Source of the DNA: Myrica gale
Lineage: Eukaryota > Streptophyta > Magnoliopsida > Fagales > Myricaceae
Length of the DNA: 64,000 nt
Reading direction: 5' to 3'
Assembly (NCBI GenBank): GCA_963930655.1
Contig: OZ005610.1
Span: forward strand, 26,064,501 to 26,128,500
Position numbers and translations under genes: made by a program. The notes under the pieces are model-generated. The model searched no databases and had not been told where the DNA came from. It was given only the letters and a program-made list of their open reading frames with translations. Below are positions 23,257 through 36,148 of the stretch, piece by piece. Numbering within the stretch: position 1 is the first letter of the stretch; every line of letters begins with the position of its first letter.

Positions 23257-25000
23257 CCATAGCTTAGGAGTTCTCGTAGAGAGAGTATGAATGACTTTGT
23301 CTCGATAAGTTGATTTCGTCGACATTGAAACCGTCGTATATATATAGGGAGAGGAAGAGAAAAGTTGACAAGTTCTTACAAGACGAAGACGAAGAAGGGA
23401 TCAAAGGAATGAAGTCATTAGTGGGACGTCATGAGAGAGCTTAAATATGCACAAATAAGATGATATCCGATGAATGTTTCTCAGAACTTAAAATAATAGC
23501 TAGCTGTTTTGACCGTGGAACCCTTGTACGTACTTTGGAGTTTTTGCATTTCGTACCCTATGGTCATAAATTTTACAGTGTGCTCAATCCTATCCACAGA
23601 TCGGATAAAATTAAGGAAGACATGAGAAGGAAGAAAACGTGAGAGGAAATGAGTAAGATTGAATGGGAGGGGGCGTATACATAAAAACAACGAAATCAGG
23701 GGACATATGAATGCAAAAGTCAACTTGAAGGTACTTGGTAAGTAAGGCCGTTGACATCAAAGTCTTCGTTGGTTCCATCGCCGGAAAAGTTCGATCGTGG
23801 TACCGAGTAACTTTTAAGTACTCCACTCCAATTGAATCCTTTAATTACGCTTTTAGTTGGGTAGTGCGTACTCTACTGCTCTTATACACTTATGGTATCA
23901 GACTGATTAAGCTTTTAATCGGGTATTCTGCTGGCTCTTGAACAGATATACCATCAGCACAAATGACGAAAGGATTATGCTTTTGGAAGGACTTTGTCTC
24001 CACAAGGTACTGTCCAACTCCATCCTTTGTTCGCCACAGCCCACAAGCGAGCCCAAGCCACGACACGAGTTATTGGAGAGGGAAGGCCCATCTCCATGAC
24101 TCGATCGGGCTAAAGATATCGTCGATATGGGATTGGGGTTCTGTTAAATGGGCTGCGAACATTGTGGCCCATGCATAAGCGTTTTTTTTGGGTGGGGCTA
24201 GTAACTCCATGGCTAAAGCTCGCTTGCGGTGTTTGGTGTTTATGGTGCATTGTGATCGGCGAGTATTGCGGTCGACTCTGTTGAGTGGCCTTGCTTGGAG
24301 GAAAGAGGCAGTGGTCTGTCTAGTGGGCCGTGCGGAACGAGTCTAACACTAGCACTACTACTCTCTACGGACTCGGAAAATAAAAAAGCAGGTGTGATTA
24401 GCCGTATGAAATTGGTAGTAAGGGCTGTGAGATGGGGGTCGGTGTTCAGGAGGTAACAGCGAAATGAAGAAATTTGTTAGGATCAAGTTTTCTTATACAC
24501 TTGCAGCATGAGCTAACAAGAGGACATAACGGGCTGCACTTGTAAGTTGGCTGTCAATCACCTTCCCCTGCCTGATGGTACGGATTTCATCCTAAGGAGG
24601 AACTTTCGAAGATGTCTTAAGGGATAGACTGCATTTTATTTAAAAAAATCTAACGACTTTAATTAATGTACGTCATTTAATGAGTCGAGACTAATCTAAG
24701 TACACTTGTACGAGTCATTGGGTGGATAGTAGGTTGTTTCCAAGCACAAATAATTTGAAACTGAATCGCTAGTTTATTTTCTATTATTTACAGACCATTC
24801 CTCAAATTATGTACAAGCTTTTTGTTCGCCACAAGCACTACGAGACCAAGCTATGACACGAGTTATTCGAGAGAGAATTAGGCCCATCTTGATGACTGGA
24901 TCGGGCTAAAGAATATGGCATACAAACACCAAAAAATGCCCCCTGTTGATATTATGTATCGTTCTCATTGTAAATTATTTTTTGTGACCGATCGTCGACC

Positions 25001-25035
<35 letters not shown>

Positions 25036-25339
25036 CTCAAGGGAAAGTGGAGCTTATAATTTGCAGAAATCATAAAAATTTGCCCACGTTGTGTTCACAA
25101 AATGCATGAAAACTTGAATCTTTATTAACAACATATATGCAGTACCATCTTGTACAGAATGGTACTGTACACTTATTCCAATTCTTATAGGGAAGAGAAG
25201 ACAAAGCAAAGAAATTGACAATATGTTTCCAATGCGTTCTGCATGCAATGGACCCTAAAAATAAGAAGACATCAAACCAGTACCGCAGTAAACGAAACAA
25301 GGAGCATTACGATCATGATCAGTGCGCAAGTAAAAGACT
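23257..25339. other. spacer between relic and copy D
   Basis: No gene is supported. 23260-24180 is promoter-type spacer of the array (TATA-like TATATATATAGGGAG near 23338). 24180-24620 matches 40330-40556 plus 43508-43590. 24715-24820 matches the 3' flank of copy E (about 31140-31235). 24820-25270 matches the 3' flank of copy C. The mosaic shows repeated unequal exchange. A TA run lies at about 25003-25031. Confidence 0.6.
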
Positions 25340-27096
25340 TCAACTTGGGTGAATCACTTTTTGTTGGAGCTTGGGGCAGGAGATTGGGGCAGGAGATTGG
25401 GGTTTGACAGCAGGAGATTGTGATGGGCTGCTGCTAGGTGCAGTACTACTGTTTACATTCTGATCAGTACCGTAGCCTGGGGATCGACAGCATGCAAGAC
25501 TCATTATGGGCACTTAAAGAAACCCCCCAAGAGAAATAGATCGAAATCCGCAGGCATTGAAATAGTCGACCCTAAACGTACGAAGAAAAGTAGGAACAAA
25601 TGCACTTACAGTTGTCCGTCCAAGTCCAACCCAACACCATCCGGTCGCGATCAAAAACTAAGTTGTAATTAGTCATGAAGTTTTCTGAGTGCAAGAAAAA
25701 TAAATAAATTCATGTTTGTAAATTAGTAGCAATTATTTGGTCAGTTCAAAGTACAGTACTAGAGGATACAAACGTTACTGCTAATAAACAGATACTCACG
25801 TCCTATAATGTTTATGTCTTCACTTTTTTGAATAGCCAGACAGTAAATGTATCCACCCTGTAGACCACAACATTAACCTATTTAACATAGCTCGAGTAGG
25901 AACATGAAAACTAAAACACTAGTACTATATATAGTAATTAGACCAAACCTGAATAGCAAACACTTCCGTTGGATCACTGACAAAATATACGGCTCCACTT
26001 TTCATTGTCAGATTCAGTTCAGGATATAGATAGCTAGTTTGATTTGGTCTACATATGAAGTCGATTAATTCAGTACCTTATAATTAGTATTGGATTAACG
26101 AATTGAAAACAAATGAAAACCATGAACAGATATTTCTCCGGATATATCACCTCAAGTCATAACAATATTCAAAGGGGATCTGGGGGTCAGGAGAATGCCG
26201 CTTTTCTTGGACCTGAGAATTTAACTGGAAAACAAACGAAGAGCTAGCTTATAATCATATGTTGTGGAATGAAATTCCCCAAAAATATTGGAAAACAGTG
26301 TATTTGAACTCTTACATTCTCTCCAATAAAAGTATAGGCCGGGTCGGTTAACATTGTAAATGATGTACCAGTGTCGAAGATTGCACTGACCCCTATCGCA
26401 GAAAATTTACTTCCAACACTAATTTTAGTGATGTTGATGTAGTAATGGCTTTGACTGATATAGCAAGTTCCCACAGAAAAATCAGAAACATTTAGTATGG
26501 AATTTGATTAAAATATTTAATTTGTATTCTCGCCCCAAATAAACAAACTCTCTAGTCATATTTAATTTGCTATATATATCATGAAGAAGTGAAAACTCAC
26601 AGTGGTTGCAATGGTGTTTCTCCTTGGTCCGAGCTGCCATTATTTCCAAAACTGATTCTTCCGGGCCCATCATGTGTGAAACACATGACAAAAGCATTTG
26701 GAAACCCTAGTTCTCTTGCTAAGATGCTAGGAACAGATTGATTGCCCATACCAAGCCCAAATAGCCCGTTTGGTGATGCATAAGTCAGAAAGATACCAGT
26801 CTCAACTACACCACAACTGCAACAAAGTAACGTACGTGGATGGTTAGATCACAAGGATCACAGATAAAAGAAAATTTGCTGAACATGCATATATATATAT
26901 ATATATAATCACCACTTCCTCCGTAGGTACATATCTGATGTAATATTGATATTCTTGCACGAATCAATTACGTACGTACTTCCCCACCACGGGAATTTTT
27001 TTTTGTCCATTTCTCTTCACGCTTAGGGGAGATATCTATTGAATCAGTAAAACCTCTTGTTCGAGTCTTTTCAAATATTTTTACCCCAGCGCTTCA

Positions 27097-27146
<50 letters not shown>

Positions 27147-29870
27147 TAAGCGACATCATGGAAATTAAATAACATACCCCAACATAATCTGAGCATCAAC
27201 AGCTTTTGATTGACCGTCATCTGTAACTAAATGCAAAACTTCCTGTACCATGAACCCGGTGGTTGAAGTGTTGGCTGAAAGGTACTCGATTTGATAAAAA
27301 CAATCCTTAGTAGTTGAAAAGCACTCTTGACTTGGGCACAAGGTACTGGTGCAGAGAAGTATTTGGCTTGTTGATGAACTTTCAGGGCTGTAGATATTGA
27401 AGTTTAGCACCTGCTCGATAAAATGATTATGTAAGCGACTCTCAATTAATTAAATTAACTTGAAGGAAGCTTCTTTCACAACGCATCCGAGCAACTCTTA
27501 CATGGGCTCCAACAACGTCCCTCATTTGGAAGAAAAAAAAATGCATATAATGGTAGATTCAACACATAGTAATGCAAATTCCCAAGCCAAAGTGATGACA
27601 AATGCATATAGGGTCTCAATCACCCTCTCAAGCAAGCTGAAAGGCCGGAAAATTCATTAATCGTGAGCACCAACTATCTCTTTTTGGTATCATTGAGACA
27701 CGGGTACGTAAGAGCTAGAAACCAACACGGCTCGCATTTTTGGAGCTATTGCTAGTGGCTGGAATTCCATACCAATTACTCGAATTCTTCTTTCCCCGAA
27801 TTTGGTTGTGTTGGAATTAGATTTAACGAAAAAGGTCAAATTCCACCGTACGTACTCATAAGATTCATTACTCTTTTTTCGTCTTTTCAAAGAAGTGCAC
27901 ATCAAGAACCAATGTGAGACTTATTAGAGTTACCCTTTCTCCCTCTTAAATCCTTGATGTTATCTCAAAATCTACCTTAATTGTAATACCCGTTTCGAAA
28001 AAGGTGTAAGTGAGTTGATTTTTGAATAGAGGTTGAATCGTATTTTCGAATTTAAAAGTGTTGATATGGAGATGTGATCTATATTTGAATTTAAAGGTTT
28101 GAATATAAATATTTGATCTTGAGTTTGAATTTAAAAATTAAGATATGGATAAAAATTATTCTTATATTTGAATTTGAAAGATATAGATAAAGATCTTATG
28201 TTTGAATTTTAAATTTGCAGAGACTGTATATTGGAGACCAAAAAATTTGGATTGAGGTGGTGCTACTAGTTTTCGAAAGATTGTTAGACAATTATTAGAG
28301 AAGTTTTAAGGATTGGTTAAATGTTCGAGGTATGTGGTTCTTCAATGGGATTTTTAAACATATATCGTATTTTTTTATGGTTTTGATGTATTATTTGGGG
28401 AACTGAACAAATTTTGGGTCAAATAAGATTGTCGAGATTTTGTGAAACACAATTGAAATTTTTATAACTTGTTTTGGTGAGCATACTGTGAAAATTGTCC
28501 TTGCGCTGGCGATACATCTTTGTGGTCTATGTGGCCAATTTGATACGCCTCGTGGTATTTTGAGGTCTTTGTGGCTTGGAGGTCTGTGTGACCTTGTATT
28601 TGGAGGTTTGTGTGACCATTGGTGATTTCCCTATATTGCGCGGTCTTGGATATTTTTGTTACAAAATTGTATTTTTGGATTTGGAATGGCTCACGATGTT
28701 TTATTTTGGATTTCGGTTATTGTGATAAAATTGTTATTTCCCCAACCACCATTGACTTACTACTTACTGAGCTAGTCGTAGCTCACCCATTATTCTAATA
28801 TTTTTCAGAGTTGGGAGAATTAGAGAAGTTCGAGGAGCTTCAGATAAATTTGTGTTTCGAAGGCATGTTTTGCAAGAGTATTTTTGGAGATTAATGTTGG
28901 AGAATTCGATATTGTATTATTTTGGGAGATCTTCATTGATATTGAAAATATCGGATATGCTAATGTAAATTTTATGGCTGAGATTGATAAAAACTTTTGA
29001 AGATGTATTGCATAGAAAAATAAAAACTTAGCTATTAAAGTTTGGGAATTTAATTCCCAAGAGAAAGATAACAAAATCAGAAAATATATTACTTTGCGAT
29101 ATTAGCAGGTTATCATAATCAATAATAACGATAATTGGAAACTGATAGATAATTGATCATAGAATTCAAAGTAAACAGCATACCTTTCCAGATGACGTAT
29201 TAACTTTAGTCTCGCAACCGTATTTCTGGCATTCGCATGGTAGCCAGAACAAGTCACTGCCCGTGTCTAATGCGACCAAAAAGGTTACACTTGGTGTCCC
29301 CACAGAAACATTGGCATAATACCAACTGAAATAGCAAGTACATAATTAAGAATGAAGTCTTAGTAGAGACATGAAGTGATCAATTAGAAGAACCCGTAAA
29401 AACCTCTATCCCTTGTTTGGTCAACTAGAAAATTCATGACAAATTCTAAGTTAAGGGGAAACAAGGTCAAATCTTTCTCATTTACGACTCGTTTTGATAG
29501 CAGATTTTACCTACCGATAATCATGAATAAGAGAGAAATACGGTTCAGGATCTTACAATGCCAAATCCGGGGTGTAATGCGTTTCATTTCCATCAGCGAA
29601 AGTGAGCGGAGGGGACTTGTTATTGGTGGCGGCGAGGTGGCGGCCTCGCATGAAGCGGTCCCGGTGCGTCATTGCGACGTAGTACTCTAGGCTCCTTTTT
29701 TCTGGGAGTCCATCGACGCCTAGAATTCCCGTAACCACATCGGATAACCGGTGGTGGATGTCGAAGCCGAATGTGGAACCGAGCCCCTGACAGCTCGAAA
29801 AAGACAAGACAAATAACAAAATCATCAACATACAAGAATAATGTGTAGAAGTAATACGATACGAAGCCAT
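25340..29870 (-). CDS. A1-family aspartic protease, copy D, with frameshifted C-terminal tail
   Basis: Exons: 29557-29870, 29184-29325, 27178-27410, 26601-26816, 26316-26454, 26151-26224, 25949-26048, 25800-25857, 25610-25684, 25340-25476. The spliced frame, 1488 nt, is open and gives 495 aa. It has a signal peptide, DTGSD at about Asp125 and FDTGTS at about Asp329, so the catalytic body looks intact. In exon 10, a 13-bp direct duplication (25377-25389 and 25390-25402) and one extra base relative to copy C shift the frame. The protein then stops at 25340-25342, before the hydrophobic tail. The old tail is still readable in another frame down to a TGA at 25272. If translated, D would lack a GPI signal and could be freely secreted. 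It may also be an early pseudogene. Confidence 0.82.
27100..27142. repeat. (AT)n microsatellite in intron 3 of copy D
   Basis: A run of about 40 bp of AT dinucleotide lies just outside the exon 3 donor. Copy C has a much shorter TA run at the matching place (18241-18250). It is expanded here without touching the splice site. Confidence 0.85.
27982..28998 (+). mobile_element. gypsy-type LTR fragment in intron 2 of copy D
   Basis: Intron 2 is about 1 kb longer than in copy C. The extra DNA starts TGTAATACCCGTTTCG, resembling the TGTAACACCC start of long gypsy LTRs. Towards its end it has TTACTGAGCTAGTCGTAGCTCACCC followed by TTTTTCAGAG, a pattern common in such LTRs. Homology to copy C resumes at about 28999 (GAAGATGTATTGCAT). 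No clear CA end or target duplication was found, so it may be a truncated solo LTR. Confidence 0.6.
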
Positions 29871-29898
29871 AGCTTAGGAGTTCCCGTAGAGAGAGTAT

Positions 29899-30710
29899 GA
29901 ATGACTTTGTCTCGATAAGTTGATTTTCGACATTGAAATGATCATATATATAGGGAGAGGAAGGGAAAAGTTGACAAGTTCTCACAAGAAGAAGACGAAG
30001 AAGGGATCAAAGGAATGAAGTCATTATTCGGACGTCATGACAGAGAGCTTAATGCATAAATAAGGTGATATTCGAGGAAGGTGAATGACTTTGTCTGGAT
30101 AAGTTGATTTCATCAACATTGAAACGGTCAAATATATAGGGAGAGGAAGAGAAAAGTTGACAAGTTCTCACAAGAAGAGGAGGAGAAGGAAGACGAAGAC
30201 GAAGAAGGGATAAAATGAATGAAGTCATTAGTCGGACGCGTCATGAGAGAGAGCTTAAATATGCACAAATAAGGTGATATTCGAGGAAGGCGAATGACTT
30301 TGTCTGGATAAGTTGATTTCATCGACATTGAAACGGTCAAATATACAGGGAGAGGAAGAGAAAAGTTGACAAGTTCTCACAAGAAGAGGAGGAGAAGGAA
30401 GACGAAGACGAAGAAGGGATAAAATGAATGAAGTCATTAGTCGGACGCGTCATGAGAGAGAGCTTAAATATGCACAAATAAGGTGATATCCGAGGAAGGT
30501 GAATGATTTTGTCTCGATAAGTTGATTTCATCGACATTGAAACAAACATATATATAGGGAGAGGAAGAGAAAAGTTTACAAGTTCTCACAAGAAGAAGGA
30601 GGAGGAGAAAGAAGGCGAAGACGAAGAAGGGATCAAAGGAATGAAGTCATTAGTCGGACGTCATGAGAGAGAGCTTAAATATGCACAAATAAGGTGATAT
30701 CCGAGGAATG
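29899..30710 (-). repeat. tandemly amplified proximal promoter/leader of copy D (about four units)
   Basis: Units begin GAATGA(C/T)TTTGTCT at about 29899, 30083, 30292 and 30501, so the spacing is 184, 209 and 209 bp. Each unit contains a TATA-like site (about 29944, 30129, 30339, 30548), the GGGAGAGGAAGAGAAAAGTT block, a purine-rich stretch and GTCATTAGTCGGACG-type sequence. Copies B and C and the relic have this block only once. The middle units are almost identical, so the amplification is recent. It may give copy D several start sites or alter its expression. Confidence 0.9.
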
Positions 30711-31428
30711 TTTTTCAGAACTTAAAATAATAGCAAGCTGTTTTGACCGTGGAACTTTGGAGTTTTTGCATTTCGTACTCTATGGTTATAAATTTTACAG
30801 TCTGCTCAATCCTATCCACAGATCGGATAAAAGGAAGAAATTACGTGAGAGGAAATGAGTAAAAGATTGAATGGGAGGGGCATATACATAAAAACAACAA
30901 AATCAGGGGACATACGATTGCAAAAGTTAACTTTAACGTACTTGGTAAGTAAGGCCGTTGACATCAAAGTATCCGTCCATTGTGGTACCGAGTAATTTTT
31001 AAGTACCCCACTCCAATTGGATTTGATGGGATTCTAATTTAATAGGCATTAATTACGCTTTTAGTTGGGTTTTCCGTACTCTACTGCTCTTATACACTTG
31101 TAGTATCAGACAGGTAAAGCAACCACTAGAGCAGTCTGTTCTCGCCTATTGATGGATAGTAGGTTGCTTCCAAGCTCAAACCATTTGAAACTGAATTCGC
31201 TAATTTACTTTCTATTATTTACAAACCATTCCTCAAATTGACTCTGCTGTGCAACAAAAAATAGGAAGCCAACATGCTTCCAGTTCTTATTGTTTGACAA
31301 AAAGAGAAGAATGAACAAACATGGAAGACAATGAATCCAATTAGTTCTGTAGTGAACTGACGTGAAAGGGATAGCAAAATACATAGAATACAAGGGCTCG
31401 AGAAAGCCTCAGCAGATAAAAAGAAAGA
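30711..31428. other. upstream spacer of copy D and 3' flank of copy E
   Basis: No gene. 30711-31100 continues the array's upstream spacer. From about 31200 the sequence is the 3' flank of copy E, nearly identical to 43597-43788 beyond copy F, and marks the left edge of the E/F duplication. Confidence 0.65.
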
Positions 31429-34400
31429 TCAAACAATGGCAAAAAATGAAACAAGAAGCATCATGAGCATGTAAGTAAAAGGCTTCAAGTTGGGTGAATC
31501 GTTGGACGGTGATGCCGTAGGTGTAAGTTTATTGTTTCCACTCCCTTCTGGGGCTAGTGGGTCGACTGCAAGAGCAGGGGAAACAGCAGGAGAGCCGGAT
31601 GGACTGGTCTGATCTTTGTAACCTGGGGACAGCAGGACTGTCTCATTATAGCCAATTCAAAGAATTCACAATGGAAAGAGGTATTCGCTATACATTGAGG
31701 AAAAAAAAAAGATGAAACAATACTCACAGTCAGAGTCTTTCCAACCCAATACCTTCCTCTCGCGATCAAAAATTATGTTATAACCAGTCATGAAATTTTC
31801 TGGACGAAATCGAGAAACACACATAGTAAGTGGCAAAATCGCAACCCAAACATGCAGGAATATGCAATGGTGTGTTCAGTGGCAAATGGGGGCGAAAAAA
31901 ATCCAGGTGATGGGTTTCCCAGGTTCTTTAATGATGCAGTAATAACATGGATATAATGTCCGTAGTTTACCAAGCCTAAAAGACTGCAACCAGCCATGCC
32001 CAGCCTCCTGTTATATATACCCTTGCATGGATGAAAGATCTTGAAAAAACTCTCTCCAAATTTGACCCTATTGAAAGTATCCTGGCACAATGATTTGACC
32101 ACCATGGACTGGGAGTATCGAGTTAACTAGGTAGGGAGGATTAAACTGGAAGGGTAAATGCAGTAAGGATTTAGCACTTGTTTATAGGATGAGCAAACTT
32201 CGTAGATGTTTAGCTATTGAACCAAAAGCAGTGAGCAACTCTCCCCCCTCTAACTCAAGAGACCACTTCCATCGATCCAGGTATTATGTATTATTCTCAC
32301 ATTAAAATAAAAAATAATTCAAATACTCATGTGCTTTCTTATAAGCTTCAAAATTAATTTTCATCCACAGCTGTATAGTTGTCCTGGTATTCATCTTACT
32401 AGAATGTAGGCACAAAGTAAAAATTCAAAAATTGACAGCAAAATGGGAATATATGACTTCATCAACACAAACGGCTTTTAAATACGAAAAAGATCTTTCT
32501 CATCAGGTAAGAAAAGTTACAGATAGAGAGATACTCACGTCCTATGATGTTTATATCTTCACTCTTGAGAAGACCCAGACAATATGCATATCCAACCTGG
32601 AAACCACAACTTAAAATTTAGTCAAATTAAGCGGTAATGGAAAATTAAAGTCCTATCCCTTTTTCTTCGTGAAAAGAGGGGGGGGGGGAGGGAGCAACTA
32701 GCATAGTAACGCTCTATGGGCGTGACCATAGAAGCACCCCCATTGCAGAATGTCCAGTTTGAGTCATAGCTAACGTCAATTGGCAAGCCTGTCACCATAG
32801 CACCAGCCTGACCACCAGCTAGTCTCAACCCATCCACTAGGCCCAAGGCCATGCTTACTTTCGCAAACAATTTTAACTTATGTCCACTTGAACTCCTGAA
32901 CTGGGAGCTAGTAAATATAGAGCGGTACCAACTGGGCTATAGTCGTGCTAGCAATTAAAGTCCTATCTCAAAGAAATAACAAAGCAGAGAAAATAAGTCT
33001 TAGAAGTGCGATCTCACCTGAGTACTGGCGATTACAGTCGGATCCCTGAGAAAATACATGTCACCACCTTTCATTGTCAGATTTGTATTAGGAATCTTAT
33101 AGCTGGTTTGATTTGCACTGTACATAAGAAGTTGAAGTCGGTGCCTCAGAGTTGAAGATAAAACTACTACAGAATAGAATAAAACCTCCAGATATAGAGA
33201 ACCTTAGGTCATAACAGTATTCAAAGGGGATCTGGGAATCAGACGAATGCCGCTTTTCTTGGACCTGGGAATTGAACTGCAAAGAAATGTGAAGCATAGA
33301 TACTCATATGTCAAAAAGTGATCTCCCCCGTGATTGTAATAGAAATAGTGGTATTTAAATAACTTACAGCCTCAGAGATAAAAGTATATGCTGGATCAGT
33401 TAGGCTTGTAAACGATGTACCAGAGTCAAAGATTGCACTAAATTCCAGCTTAGACGAATTTCTCCCCACAGTAATTTGAGTGATGCTGATGTTATAAGTT
33501 GGACTGATAACAAGTTACCAATAGGAAAATCAGCACAATTAGCGGGGACTTCGGATCAAGTAAGTCTTCTATCTGAGCTAAACAAACCTTCCCCTAATCC
33601 CCCCCAGCATTTGCAAGATCGAGAAAAGAACTTACTGTGACCCAACAACATTGAATGGTGTTTCACTTTGGTCTGAGCTGCCATTATTGCCAAAACTGAT
33701 TCTCCCAACACCATCAGATCCAAAACACATGGCAAAAGAATTTGAAGTTTTCCCATCCCTTGCTAAGGTGCTAGGAACAGATATGTCATCCATGCCAAGC
33801 CCAAATAGACCATTTGGTGCTGCACCCTTCAAAAAAGTACCAGTCTGACTTTGACCACAACTGCAAGAAAATATCACCTTAGATAACAGGGGCTAAACAG
33901 ATCTGAGTAGAAAACAACGCAACAATAAATGAAAACTTGCTGAACAGATCTGAACACCGGGTGACAAAACAATAGGGAACTTCAAGGAATACGAAAGTTA
34001 TGCTACCTCAAGGACGACGAAGAAAAAAGAAGTTGATGATCATATTAAAGACTCAGATATGTTTCAGTTGTATCAGTGAACCAGTAAGTGGTCTCCAATA
34101 AACTGGTCTCCCAAGCATCTACTACCTCCCCCACGGGTATATTTTCTTCACCTTTCTCTTCTTATAAGGACAAGAAGAACAGACAATTTGCATGCTCGTG
34201 CAATCAATAAGATTAAAGCCTTAAGAACCTCTGGGAAATTCTATTGAGCCAGTAAAGCAGAGGTGATACTACAACTTGACAATCCCCATGAATAATTATT
34301 CTTAATGAGGAAAAAAACAATACCAAACTCCAGAATCATCATCCACATGATCTACATTTATCAAGTATCCAATTGTCCAGAGTTTTTTCTCATTTTGATT

Positions 34401-36148
34401 GTATCCAGTTTCCAAAATTGACAATACTACAGAAATAACACCAGTATCATATTCACATGAAAATCTGCCTATGCGGTTCCTACTAAATCCTTTGGATAAT
34501 TTCAAAATAGTACGGTAGTAGCAGTTTCAAATATTTTCCCTCAGGTTTTTGGTACAAAAACAATCAAGCATAACATACCCAAAAGTGATATTGGCGTCGA
34601 TGGCTTTCGGTTTATCATCGTCTGTAACTAAATGCAGCAAATCCTCTACCAAGATCCCAGTCGATGACGTGTTGTTAGAAAGATACACAACTTGATATTC
34701 ACAGTTACTACTATGTGAAGAGCATTGACTTTTTCCGCACAAGCTGCTGTTGCAGGAAATGTTTTCACTTGTTGATGACGTAGTAGGGCTGTAGATATTT
34801 AAATTTAATACCTGCTTGATAAAATAACCACGAAATTATCCACGAATTCCAGAATTGAAGACAGCTCATCTCAACGCAAATCCACAAAACCACCAAACAC
34901 GCGGAAGAAATTAAGTTGAAACTAGAACTGAGATTATACAGTCAGATTATAAGATTTTAGTCCATATGCACTTCACGGAAGTTTCTTGATGAATAACATA
35001 AGCTTCTCATATGGTCCAACGCAGTAGCAGAGCAACAAATAGCTACCTTGAGCACAAGCAATCCACAGGCCCACAACTTCTAAGACTTACCCAATATTAT
35101 TCTCAAAATAGAAAGATAGGAAATTAAAAACTAAATAACTCCAGGTAGAAGTTGAGACAATAAAATCCAGAGAGACATAATTCCAAGCACATAAATAAAT
35201 AACAAGAGCCAACGTTAAAACATACACGTCCAGATGATGACCGCAAGGCAGTTACGCAACCGCCTTTCTTACAATCACATGGTAGCCAGAACAAGTCACT
35301 GCCTGTGTCTAATGCCACCATAAATGATACACTTGGTGTCCCCACGGAAACATTGGCATAATGCAAACTGCCAAGAACATAGGAAGGTATAGTTAGCTAG
35401 TAGTAAAAGCATTACAGAGAAGAACTTAATAAGACCTTCATTCCTCGCCGGGCCAAGAATAAAAAATTGAGAGAACGGACAGAAAAGATCCAGAATTCTT
35501 GTATTGAGTATCTCTTGAGAACATATTTTCAATCAGCAAAAATACATGAGAACGAAAGAAAAGAACTTAAACGAGTATCTGAGTCTGATAACTACCCGAG
35601 TATGAAGTGATTGGGTTCGAAACGTGTTAAAAGGCCACTCATGCTCCATTAATAGCAAACAAAAAACTCTTTCTATCTCTTTTCTTCTCCTCCCATTTCT
35701 CATCAACCAAACAAATAGAATCCAAATTTTTCAAAAGCTAATAAGCTAAAAAGAGAAATTCTACCGAAAAAAAAGAAAGAAAGTAACAAAACATATGTAT
35801 GTTGAAAAATACAGGAGTGGCTTAAGCATCATACTAGCCCAAAGAGCCGATAATATGGGTGTCGTTTCCATTGGCGAAAGTGAGCGGCGTCGACTGGAGG
35901 TTGCTGGCGGCGAGATGACGGGCCCGAAATATACGGTCTCGGTGGGCCATGGAGACATAGTATCCTACGCTCCCTTTCTCCGGGAGCTCATCAACGCCGA
36001 GAATTCCCTTGACCGGATCCGAGAACCGGTGGTGGATGTCGAATCCGAAAGTAGACCCGAACCCATAGCAGCTCCGGGAAACCAAGCCCAGCAGCAAAAC
36101 AAGTAGTACAGATGGATATCTACAAGCAGTACTATGAGCCCAAGCCAT
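31429..36148 (-). CDS. A1-family aspartic protease, APF1-like, copy E
   Basis: Predicted secreted, membrane-anchored-type pepsin-like protease, 515 aa. Exons: 35835-36148, 35226-35367, 34579-34811, 33636-33860, 33368-33503, 33203-33276, 33018-33117, 32539-32596, 31728-31799, 31429-31622. The total, 1548 nt, is in frame. For exon 2 I chose the donor GTATGT at 35225 because it keeps the 142-nt exon length of the family. The signal peptide spans about residues 1-30, followed by [17 protein letters not shown]. Catalytic DTGSD is at about Asp125 and FDSGTS at about Asp331. The tail is SNDSPNLKPF plus a hydrophobic end (MLMMLLVSFFAIV), a likely GPI signal. Nearly identical to copy F; intron 7 holds a SINE. 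Confidence 0.94.
32658..32952 (-). mobile_element. tRNA-derived SINE in intron 7 of copy E
   Basis: The block is flanked by AATTAAAGTCCTATC on both sides (32643-32657 and 32953-32967, 15 bp). On the minus strand it begins GCTAGCACGACTATAGCCC and carries a pol III A-box-like TAGCCCAGTTGG and, further in, a B-box-like GAGTTCAAGTGG. About 295 bp. The same insertion is in copy F, and its end part is in the relic, so it predates their split. Confidence 0.85.
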
